Shown: positions 8,301-14,301 of the stretch, piece by piece
Position numbering within the stretch: position 1 is the stretch's first letter
Layout of the letters: each line of letters opens with the position of its first letter
Assembly (NCBI GenBank): GCA_900557175.1
Contig: USSL01000014.1
Location: 1 to 17,792, forward strand
Source: an uncultured Eubacteriales bacterium
Lineage (GTDB): Bacteria > Bacillota > Clostridia > Lachnospirales > Lachnospiraceae
Length of the DNA: 17,792 nt
Direction: 5' to 3'
Position numbers and translations under genes: made by a program
Notes under the pieces: generated by a model
Told to the model about the DNA's origin: nothing
Databases searched by the model: none
Seen by the model: only the letters and a program-made list of their open reading frames with translations

Positions 8301-9791
8301 GCGGCCATTGAGGCGAGAAACATAAGCTTTGATGATCTTGAGGCATTGGAGGAGGCTTGTGCGCTGTCACGGGCGGATATGTCAGCACTTGAAAATCTTA
8401 AGGCAGAGGCTGGACGCCTTTCGGATGAGATGAAGCTTGCAAGAGCCATTGCCACAGACCGGCTTGCAAACAGACACAAGCTGACGGGCCGTGTGGAAAA
8501 TGCCATTCAGGTGATTGAGGAACGTTATGGCGTTTATAAAGAGGTTGATTTAAACGGCGGTGATTATGAGATTTTCTTTGAGGAAGCAGGGCGGCTTTTG
8601 GAGGAATTAAAGAAGAAGGCGGCGGCTGCTGAAAAAGAAAAAGAAACTTTCATGGTACAGCTTCGAAATCTTGATGATATGAAAAAAGAGGTCGAGCGTC
8701 TTGCGCGTATGGCCGGAGCAGATATGAGCCTAACCGGTGAGAGTTACATGCCGGATATGAATTTCAGGAAAAAGACAGAGCAGCTTCGTCTGAAGTACGA
8801 GCAGCTTAGAAAGACAGAGGATTTCAAAAAGGCAGAATTTGAAAAGGGCAGAGATAAGCTGATCGAAAGTCTGACGCAGTATCATGCCGCTGAGCTGGCA
8901 TTTGAGGTGCGAAGCCATATTAAGCTGCCGTCTGTCTACAGTGAAGCCGGACAGATGCAAACGCACATTGAGGAAACGATACGCATTATTATGCTTGAAA
9001 AGGATAGGATTCTCACCGGCCTTGAAAGTATGGTAAAAATAAAGGAAAACTTTGTCAGCCAGTGTATTCAGCGGTGTATGGACATTAAGACAGCGCTCGA
9101 ACGTCTTCCGAAAATGTCAAAAATCACTCTCGACAAAGAGCAGATTCAGATGATACGTCTGCAGATTCCTTATGTTAAGGAAGAATATTATGCCCAGAGG
9201 ATGTCTGATTATGTGGACAGTGTGGCAAAAGCTGCCGACAGCTATAAGGACGGGCAGGAGAGACTTAAATATATCCGGACAAAGCTTTCATGGAAGCAGC
9301 TGTTTTCAGTGATTGTCTCGGATATGAATAGTATACGGCTAAGTCTTTATAAGCGTGAGCGCATCCGCGAGCAGAGCCGTTTCCTTCGTTATGAGGAGGC
9401 AGTCGGAAGCACAGGTCAGTCTCAGGGAATTTATATCCAGTTTTTAATTGCTGTAATTAATTATATTTCGGCGCTTAATTCAAAGGCAGCCGACGCTGCT
9501 GCGCTTAAAAAGGTTATATTTATTGATAATCCGTTCGGCGCTGCGAAGGATATTTACATATGGGAGCCGATTTTTGCCCTGCTTCGTGAAAATAATGTAC
9601 AGCTTATTGTGCCGGCGCGCGGTGCGACGCCTGCAATTACAGGAAAATTTGATGTGAATTACATACTTGGTCAGAAGCTTGTCGGCAACAGACAGCAGAC
9701 TGTTGTCGTAGACTACTACTCAAACATCGCGGCGGAAAATGTGGAATACCGCCGTATAGAGTTCGAGCAGGAGGTTTTTGATTTTGTGTAA
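5373..9791 (+). CDS. jetC: JetC/MksB-like SMC ATPase of a Wadjet/MksBEF-type complex
   Basis: This 1472-residue SMC-like motor should dimerise, bind ATP at its heads and translocate or extrude DNA. The N-terminal head (about 1-230) carries a Walker A variant, LANGGGKS, with Lys about 43 and Ser about 44. Long Glu/Lys/Ala-rich coiled coils (about 240-620 and 750-1240) flank a non-coiled hinge-like segment (about 630-745, including CRLPFLPYAVIVKDGFG). The C-terminal head has a signature-like GSTGQSQG (about 1345-1352) and a Walker B segment VIFIDNPFG (Asp about 1385), then LIVPARGATPA. The residue after the Walker B Asp is Asn (1386), where classical ABC/SMC ATPases have Glu. The DNPFG motif also occurs in other Wadjet-like SMC proteins as I remember them, so this may be family-typical. 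The frame is intact over 4.4 kb and overlaps jetB by 14 nt. No jetD follows. The subtype (Wadjet III or MksB) is inferred. Confidence 0.9.
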   Translation: MPHINRIRVNNVKYNFGTQFYDDFSMRFDGKNALYDLANGGGKSVLMLLLFQNLIPNCTLDEKQPVEKLFRTGDGSTSIHSLVEWKLDAPDIEDGYKYMLTGFCARKAKEDDSKEGSRGTSAAIDYFNYVIFYRGYNDNDIINLPLSSGNEHMTYTGLRSYLKELAHSDYQLKISIFDRKGEYQRFISRYGLYESQWEIIRGINKTEGHVRTYFESNYRTTRRVIEDLLIEEVIQKAFIHKAGGDDSDMAETLLGIKDKLLELSKKKETLGDYDGQIEALRTFGGRIESLGALYDEEDTYKKELVKVLNTMQLAIHSKQNAFDLSKKEGELLNKRLLETQRRLDTAKVQKNRALLKTMENDGAEDDANIKRLETAYSAKLYELSKAQSINDYIDYKENEKEILIIKEALEGSTKNYSHVTEEMRQLAGEAKGLIQAGQQLFSKKLSGLEAEFSEKKKKADEAARAVHEIDRQTAVLDFDIDGAARKKKALQKSLADLRGELQVLLAEGTDEELKGYEAASSAAHKKLEAAEASENEAKKKLEAYKKSLSETEADEKIAGAKKLQLEEFFRCYESQKKDAERLSAVYGVSGSENLKTAITERYKKAAEDIYVHSKRQASFAAYAAQLNENNPSVTAKEVMEVIDDLRRTYHVQCISGGDYLKNAEISERAQVLCRLPFLPYAVIVKDGFGSLLKNSDFLQKYFADFTVPIVNMQVVKDGEGAAFDDGILFTGDKLSLYTDEAALLKEKQRIEDMLAQEKKTVERLLDQQETYMADLEQIHYFACYFEKDYLRQLSDLDAIDRQIAENRKKISGLYEDIENEKRQIQAAGAATAAMRGEVKKAEHQCAVSRQMVGLRTEFEDVLRRQAESEKRRSALLDKRCSYEADGERLRDEMDDLKAHMNGIKNELAVLQNMWDADFLAYDDGRAAAAADFDRARLEAVHVRFMGLKQTCEAGSGELTDKRRLLENCERTSQRLKAAIEARNISFDDLEALEEACALSRADMSALENLKAEAGRLSDEMKLARAIATDRLANRHKLTGRVENAIQVIEERYGVYKEVDLNGGDYEIFFEEAGRLLEELKKKAAAAEKEKETFMVQLRNLDDMKKEVERLARMAGADMSLTGESYMPDMNFRKKTEQLRLKYEQLRKTEDFKKAEFEKGRDKLIESLTQYHAAELAFEVRSHIKLPSVYSEAGQMQTHIEETIRIIMLEKDRILTGLESMVKIKENFVSQCIQRCMDIKTALERLPKMSKITLDKEQIQMIRLQIPYVKEEYYAQRMSDYVDSVAKAADSYKDGQERLKYIRTKLSWKQLFSVIVSDMNSIRLSLYKRERIREQSRFLRYEEAVGSTGQSQGIYIQFLIAVINYISALNSKAADAAALKKVIFIDNPFGAAKDIYIWEPIFALLRENNVQLIVPARGATPAITGKFDVNYILGQKLVGNRQQTVVVDYYSNIAAENVEYRRIEFEQEVFDFV

Positions 9792-9878
9792 ATGATTTTG
9801 AATTGTGCAAATGCATATCATACATAAACTGCCCCGGCACTTTTGTTTGGAGTCGTGCATATGATGTAGGAAAAGGGT
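9792..9878. other. Short intergenic gap with a 9/10 direct repeat
   Basis: These 87 nt separate jetC from the Mur ligase. TGCATATCAT (9812-9821) recurs as TGCATATGAT (9856-9865), 44 nt apart. TATCAT (9816-9821) resembles a -10 box, but no -35 box is correctly spaced, and I see no convincing terminator. Whether the ligase has its own promoter is open. Confidence 0.35.
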
Positions 9879-11360
9879 GTGCGAAGTGGTTTTATGCGGC
9901 TTGTTCAGTTGCTTGACGGTTTTTTGTGGTTTTTGCTTGAGGGCAGTTTATATACAGAAATTATGGGACTTTGTGACGATTCAAGACAGGTGCGTCCGGG
10001 CGATGTTTTTATATGCATCCGTGGCAGTAAAAGCGACGGCCATGAAAAGGTTCATGAGGCACTTTGCCGGGGTGCGGCGGCGATTGTGGCGGATTGTCCG
10101 TTAGTTTTTGATAAAGCATATGGGGCTGCGCTTGTGCAGACGCCGGATACAAGACTTGCGAAGGCAAAGATGGCCGCGGCTTTTTATGGATATCCAGACC
10201 GGCATCTGACGCTTGTCGGGATTACGGGGACAAAGGGAAAGACAACAACTGCTTATATGCTTAAATCCATTTTGGAGTCGGCATGTATAAAAACAGGTCT
10301 TATCGGTACAATTGAAATTTTTGACGGAGAACATTCGGAAAAAACAAAAAATACGACGCCGGACGCCATTGCCATTTACAGGGCGCTGGCTGAGATGGTA
10401 AAAAATAATGTGAGTCACGCTGTCATGGAGGTATCTTCCCAGGGGCTTAAACAGAGCCGGACAGCGGGGCTCTATTTTGATGTCGGAATAATGACAAATA
10501 TTTCAAAAGATCATATTGGAAAGAATGAACATGCCGATATGGAAGAATATATGTTTTACAAAAGTCTTTTATTCAACCAGTGCAGCATTGGTCTTGTCAA
10601 TGGTGCAGACACTTTATCGGGGCAGGCGCTTGCCTGCTACAGGGGGCGCATCGGGGGCTGTCTTTATGAAGATGGCAGTAAAAGTGATGTGTGGCTTTCG
10701 CCGAAAAAAATTTTATTTCGCGGCAGACAAGTGCCGGGGGGCTTTGAATTTTTTGCAAAAGACAGACAGAAGCTTTTTATCAAGCCGGGAATGCCGGGAA
10801 AATATAACTGCAAGAATGCGCTGATGGCGGCCTCAGCGGCAGTCTGTCTTAAAATTGAAGATAGGGCGATTGCAGAAGGTCTGTCAAAGGCTTTTGTGCG
10901 CGGGCGGATGGAACTTGTGCCTGTCAGGCGTCCGGTGAAGGTGATGATTGATTATGCCCACAATGCGGCAGCGCTTGAAAGTCTTTTGAAAGCTGTGCGT
11001 CCGCTTTGTAAGGGGCGTATCATCTGTATGTTTGGCTGCGGCGGAAACCGTTCAGGCGAGCGGCGTTTTCAGATGGGAAAGGTGAGCGGACTTTTGGCGG
11101 ATTTAACGGTGATTACATCAGATAATCCAAGAGATGAGCCGCCCGAAAATATTATTGCGGAGATTGAAAAAGGTGTGATAGCGTCCGGCGGTGATTATGT
11201 AATGATTGAAAATCGGTGGCGGGCGATTGATTATTGTATGAATGAGGGCGGTCGGGACGATATTGTGATACTGGCAGGAAAGGGGCATGAGGATTATCAG
11301 GAAATCTGCGGCGTCCGTTATCCGATGGATGAAAGGGCATATGTTATGAAAAATTTCTGA
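9879..11360 (+). CDS. MurE-family UDP-MurNAc-dipeptide:diaminopimelate ligase, divergent paralog
   Basis: This cytoplasmic Mur ligase probably adds meso-diaminopimelate to UDP-MurNAc-L-Ala-D-Glu using ATP. It shows the three MurE domains: an N-terminal UDP-binding part (SLYTEIMGLCDDSRQVRPGD), the ATP loop GITGTKGKTTT (114-124), NTTPD (158-162), the lysine expected to be carbamylated (MEEYMFYK, Lys228), DYAHNAAAL (358-366), FGCGGNRSGERR (385-396) and the diaminopimelate-recognition DNPR (415-418). Several positions deviate from canonical MurE: MEVSSQGL has Gln188 where His is usual, DYAHN replaces DYAHTP, and GCGGNR replaces GCGGDR. With its position outside a division/cell-wall cluster, this suggests a second, divergent MurE-type enzyme. 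GTG 9879 follows AGGA (9868-9871) at 7 nt; ATG 9894 would give an N-terminus (MRLVQLLDG) more like known MurE but has a weaker site. Family certain, role as main MurE uncertain. Confidence 0.85.
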   Translation: MRSGFMRLVQLLDGFLWFLLEGSLYTEIMGLCDDSRQVRPGDVFICIRGSKSDGHEKVHEALCRGAAAIVADCPLVFDKAYGAALVQTPDTRLAKAKMAAAFYGYPDRHLTLVGITGTKGKTTTAYMLKSILESACIKTGLIGTIEIFDGEHSEKTKNTTPDAIAIYRALAEMVKNNVSHAVMEVSSQGLKQSRTAGLYFDVGIMTNISKDHIGKNEHADMEEYMFYKSLLFNQCSIGLVNGADTLSGQALACYRGRIGGCLYEDGSKSDVWLSPKKILFRGRQVPGGFEFFAKDRQKLFIKPGMPGKYNCKNALMAASAAVCLKIEDRAIAEGLSKAFVRGRMELVPVRRPVKVMIDYAHNAAALESLLKAVRPLCKGRIICMFGCGGNRSGERRFQMGKVSGLLADLTVITSDNPRDEPPENIIAEIEKGVIASGGDYVMIENRWRAIDYCMNEGGRDDIVILAGKGHEDYQEICGVRYPMDERAYVMKNF

Positions 11361-11400
11361 AAAAGACAGATGTTCTTAAGAGACTTTTTAGGTGTTTCGG

Positions 11401-11429
11401 TTGTCAGAAAAATAGAGTTGTGGTAAACT
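11401..11429 (+). promoter_or_regulatory. Sigma-A promoter for the TPR gene
   Basis: TTGTCA (11401-11406) and TAAACT (11424-11429) are separated by exactly 17 nt, and TGG directly before the -10 box gives an extended -10 element. The start codon lies about 55 nt downstream. This makes the TPR gene likely to be transcribed separately from the Mur ligase. Confidence 0.65.
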
Positions 11430-11484
11430 ATTCACTGAGTATCTATGTGTATATGCAGTATGCATTTCATAAAGGAGTAGAATG

Positions 11485-13596
11485 ATGGAAAAGCGAGTAG
11501 ATAAAGTTGCTGAAAATGACCTGTTGAAGCAGGTAAAAGCCTATGTCCTTGACGGCCGGTTTGATAAGGCATCAGAGGTTATTGCCCAAATGGATGTCAA
11601 CCGTATTAAAGCAGCGCCGGGCCTTTGTCTGATCGGTGAAGTATATATGCGTGAAAAGATGTATGAGGATGCAGAGAGTGTATTTTTAAAGGCGTATGCA
11701 AAGTCGCCGAAAAACAGAAGAATACTGAGCCTGCTGACGAGTCTTTATATCGAGATGGGCGACTATCCGGAAGCAGAGTATTATTATAAGGAATTTATTG
11801 CGGTTGCATCGAGAGATTTGCATAGGTATATTTTGCGCTACCGGCTTGACAGAGCAAAAGGGGAGCGCAAGTCAGTGCTTATTAATACACTTGAACGTCT
11901 GAAGGATTATGAGTATATTGAAGAATGGGCTTATGAGCTTGCAAAGCTTTACCACGAGGCCGGCGAGGACGAAAAGTGCCTTCATGAATGTGATGAAATT
12001 GCGCTTTGGTTTGGTAACGGCGAATATGTGAATAAGGCTATTGAGTTAAAGTGCCGGATTACCGGAGAAAAGCTGCCGGATTATCTTATTGCCGAGAGGC
12101 AATTTGAAAAGACGGGTTTTGAAAAAGTGCCGGAAGCAATTGACGGTCACAGCGGTGACTACGGCGCCTTTGATATTGATATGGTTGAAAAAGCCATTCG
12201 TGAGGAGGAAGCAAAGAAAAAGGCGCAGGACAGGGCGCGAGAAGAAATTTCGGAGGCGATCGATGCCCAGTCTTTGGGCAGTGACAAAGATGCGTTTTTT
12301 AAAGCTTTATCTTCCGGTGACACGCGTGCCGATTTTTGGAAATCTAAAGACGTAAAGTCTGAGGATGATGAAATATTTGAAAAATACGGCAATATAGATG
12401 ATGAAAGTCTTCAGGAATCTTCTTTGGACGATGATGATGATTTTGATGACGAAGTTTTAAACAGTGAAGCTGCGGCGATGTTTGAAGCTGATTTGGTTGA
12501 AGAAGCTTTGGATGATGAGGACTTTGATGAGGCGGCGGCACTATTTGAGAAAGCTTTGGATGATGACGACGATGATTTTGTCGAAGAAGCTTTAGACGAT
12601 GACGACGATGATGATTTTGTCGAGGAAGTTTTGGACGATGAAGACGATGATTTTGTCGAGGAAGCTTTGGATGATGATGATGATGATTTTGTCGAGGAAG
12701 TTTTGGATGATGATGAAGATGAAGCCGACGGACTTTTGATGGATGATGATGACATTGTCGAGGAACGGGTTTGGACAGCAGAGGATAAGGATTTTATTGC
12801 AAATCTTTTTGAAAATGGTTCAAAAACAGAGAGTAATGTGCTTTCAACTGTGCCGAATATTGATTATGTCAAAGAACAGCTCAGCAAAACATTTACAAAG
12901 TTTGAGGAGACGACAGCAGAGAAGTTTGATATTCTTGCTTCCTATGATATTAACTTTGTTGTATTGAGTACAGATAAGTCTTTAAAATCACAGATTGCCC
13001 TTGGTATTGCAAAAGCATTGAACACATATGGCTTGTGTGATAAGAGCAAGATTGTCCGTGCCAGCGCACAAGACTTAAATGAGAGGGATTTTTCGGTGAT
13101 TTTTGATAAACTTCAGGGAGGCTGTCTTATTATCGAAAAGGCAGACTTACTTTCAGATAAGTCAGTGTCTATTATCGAGTGGGAGGTTAATAAGGAAAAT
13201 CAGAAGACGGCGATTGTTCTTGAAAGCTTCCATGATGAAATGATGGCGTTTTGGAAAAAGCACCAGTCACTGCGCTCGAAGTTTCTCAATGTCATTAATG
13301 TTTCAAAATACAATGAGATGGAATTGGTGACGCTGGCAAAAGGCTATATTGAACAGAAAAAGTATGAGATGGATCCTGAGGTAGCTCTTATTTTAAGAGA
13401 TTATTTCGGACAGTGCCTTAAGGAAAATAAGGTTATCAATTATGAAGATGTCATGAGCATTGTTGATGTGGCAATTACAAATGTTGAAAACAGAAATTCT
13501 AAAAATCTTTTTATGACCGTACTTGAAAACCGGTATGAGGAAGCAAGTATGTTTAAGCTGCTTCCTGAGGATTTTCGTTTTCTGAAAACAGAATAG
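11485..13596 (+). CDS. TPR protein with acidic tandem repeats and a degenerate CbxX-like AAA+ domain
   Basis: This is a roughly 703-residue soluble protein of unknown function. The N-terminal third (about 5-210) contains tetratricopeptide-like helix pairs (CLIGEVYMREKMYEDAESVF, then LLTSLYIEMGDYPEAEYYYK), a protein-binding scaffold. Residues about 215-290 are charged helix. About 290-430 is an extremely Asp/Glu-rich linker with a tandem repeat of [AV]LDDDDDDFVEE type. The C-terminal part (about 450-703) resembles AAA+ proteins of the CbxX/CfxQ/SpoVK group (LRSKFLNVINVSKYNEMELV). Its Walker A position reads STDKSLKS (about 495-502), lacking both glycines, and its Walker B position reads CLIIEKAD, lacking the DE pair, so it probably does not hydrolyse ATP. 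AAAGGAG (11471-11477) is best spaced for ATG 11485; ATG 11482 is one codon earlier. It has its own promoter and terminator. TPR plus CbxX-type AAA+ recalls EccA-like architecture, but no secretion genes are nearby. Confidence 0.8.
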   Translation: MEKRVDKVAENDLLKQVKAYVLDGRFDKASEVIAQMDVNRIKAAPGLCLIGEVYMREKMYEDAESVFLKAYAKSPKNRRILSLLTSLYIEMGDYPEAEYYYKEFIAVASRDLHRYILRYRLDRAKGERKSVLINTLERLKDYEYIEEWAYELAKLYHEAGEDEKCLHECDEIALWFGNGEYVNKAIELKCRITGEKLPDYLIAERQFEKTGFEKVPEAIDGHSGDYGAFDIDMVEKAIREEEAKKKAQDRAREEISEAIDAQSLGSDKDAFFKALSSGDTRADFWKSKDVKSEDDEIFEKYGNIDDESLQESSLDDDDDFDDEVLNSEAAAMFEADLVEEALDDEDFDEAAALFEKALDDDDDDFVEEALDDDDDDDFVEEVLDDEDDDFVEEALDDDDDDFVEEVLDDDEDEADGLLMDDDDIVEERVWTAEDKDFIANLFENGSKTESNVLSTVPNIDYVKEQLSKTFTKFEETTAEKFDILASYDINFVVLSTDKSLKSQIALGIAKALNTYGLCDKSKIVRASAQDLNERDFSVIFDKLQGGCLIIEKADLLSDKSVSIIEWEVNKENQKTAIVLESFHDEMMAFWKKHQSLRSKFLNVINVSKYNEMELVTLAKGYIEQKKYEMDPEVALILRDYFGQCLKENKVINYEDVMSIVDVAITNVENRNSKNLFMTVLENRYEEASMFKLLPEDFRFLKTE
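12553..12720 (+). repeat. Coding tandem repeat, 36-39 bp units (Asp-rich)
   Basis: Four units of 12, 13, 12 and 12 codons encode [AV]LDD(D/E)DDD(D)FVEE, beginning at 12553, 12589, 12628 and 12664. A truncated fifth unit starts at 12700. Weaker related copies lie upstream from about 12490 (EALDDEDFDEAA). Unit-length variation comes from a gained or lost GAY codon, as expected from replication slippage, and the frame is kept throughout. Confidence 0.85.
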
Positions 13597-13607
13597 GCAA
13601 AATAGAC

Positions 13608-13650
13608 AAAGAGAGCTTTGGAAATTCTACATCCGAAGTTCTCTTTTTTT
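13608..13650 (+). terminator. Rho-independent terminator of the TPR gene
   Basis: An 11-bp stem (13611-13621 with 13633-13643, two G-U pairs) with an 11-nt loop is preceded by AAA and followed directly by seven T residues (13644-13650). It begins 11 nt after the TPR stop codon and ends just before the tetR -35 box, so it insulates the two transcription units. Confidence 0.85.
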
Positions 13651-13651
13651 C

Positions 13652-13680
13652 TTGACCGAGACTATACCGATTGGTATACT
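13652..13680 (+). promoter_or_regulatory. Sigma-A promoter of the tetR-GH13-glgB operon
   Basis: TTGACC (13652-13657) and TATACT (13675-13680) are spaced by exactly 17 nt, a near-consensus vegetative promoter. It starts 2 nt after the preceding terminator T-run and 19 nt before the tetR start codon. Confidence 0.85.
13663..13678. promoter_or_regulatory. Palindromic operator, probably for the TetR regulator
   Basis: TATACCGATTGGTATA is an inverted repeat with perfect 6-bp arms. Its core ACCGATTGGT is like known TetR-family operators (ACCGnnCGGT-type). It spans the promoter spacer and the first four bases of the -10 box, so a bound dimer would block RNA polymerase. This implies autorepression and control of the glucan genes. 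The assignment to the adjacent TetR is inferred. Confidence 0.7.
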
Positions 13681-13686
13681 AATAAC

Positions 13687-13692
13687 AGGAGG
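13687..13692 (+). promoter_or_regulatory. Ribosome binding site that fixes the tetR start
   Basis: AGGAGG directly abuts ATG 13693 (no spacing) and is 6 nt before ATG 13699, so 13699 is the functional start. The longer reading frame back to 13618 runs through the promoter and terminator and is not coding. Confidence 0.8.
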
Positions 13693-13698
13693 ATGTCT

Positions 13699-14277
13699 AT
13701 GGAAAATAAAGAGAAGATTTTAGAAAGTGCCCTTGATTTATTTTCTGCAAAGGGCTATGACGCGGTGGGAGTTCAGGAAATTGCCGAACGTTCGGGAATT
13801 ACAAAGCCGACGCTCTATCATTATTTTGGCAGTAAATATGGTCTTTTAGAGGCGCTTTTAAGTACACATTATGAGCAGTTTCGCAGTGTGCTCTCAGAGG
13901 CAGCCCGCTATGAAGGTGATTTGCCGATGACGCTGTACCGCTTTGTCAATGCGTATTTTACACTGGCACTTCAGAATGTGAAGTTTTACTGCTTTTTTAT
14001 GTCCATGATGTATGCGGGAGAAGAAAGCGATATGTACAGGGCGGTTTATCCATATGCCCAGCAGCAGCTTGATATGGTGACAGAGATGTTTCTCGCAGCC
14101 GGGGATATTATCGGCAATATGAATGGCCGGCAGGAACAGTATGCCATCACATTTATCGGTATTTTAAATCATTATCTTCTTTTGTGGATGCGTCGCGGAG
14201 ATAAGCACACGCCGGCGATCAGCGGAGAAAAAGCCTTTGCGGTTGTGCATCAGTTCCTTCACGGAATTTACGTTTAA
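13699..14277 (+). CDS. TetR-family transcriptional regulator
   Basis: This 192-residue DNA-binding repressor has the classic TetR N-terminal helix-turn-helix (about residues 5-50: KILESALDLFSAKGYDAVGV, EIAERSGITKPTLYHYFGSK) and a helical, ligand-sensing C-terminal domain containing several aromatic residues (YCFFMSMMY). It heads an operon with a GH13 glucosidase (24-nt gap) and the branching enzyme, and a palindrome overlapping its own promoter is a likely binding site. It therefore probably represses the operon until a small ligand, perhaps an alpha-glucan-derived sugar or a metabolite, binds. The ligand cannot be read from the sequence. Start chosen at ATG 13699 from the ribosome binding site and from the alignment of the helix-turn-helix near the N-terminus. 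Confidence 0.9.
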   Translation: MENKEKILESALDLFSAKGYDAVGVQEIAERSGITKPTLYHYFGSKYGLLEALLSTHYEQFRSVLSEAARYEGDLPMTLYRFVNAYFTLALQNVKFYCFFMSMMYAGEESDMYRAVYPYAQQQLDMVTEMFLAAGDIIGNMNGRQEQYAITFIGILNHYLLLWMRRGDKHTPAISGEKAFAVVHQFLHGIYV

Positions 14278-14301
14278 AAGAAAATCAACAGGAGGGGTAT
14301 T

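Noticed and set aside
11361..11400. Possible terminator after the Mur ligase (AAAAAGAC with GACTTTTT)
   Set aside because: Only six A-T-rich pairs with a mismatch and a long loop; too weak to call.
12553..12720. CRISPR-like periodicity
   Set aside because: The repeats are in frame, protein coding, of variable length and have no unique spacers; they are a coding minisatellite.
12411..12755. Minus-strand 114-residue Ser/Lys-rich open frame
   Set aside because: It is the exact antisense of the Asp/Glu repeat region (GAY codons read backwards as TCR serine codons); it has no ribosome binding site and low complexity.
13618..13698. N-terminal extension of the TetR protein from 13618
   Set aside because: It covers the terminator, promoter and operator; ATG 13699 has an ideal AGGAGG at 6 nt.
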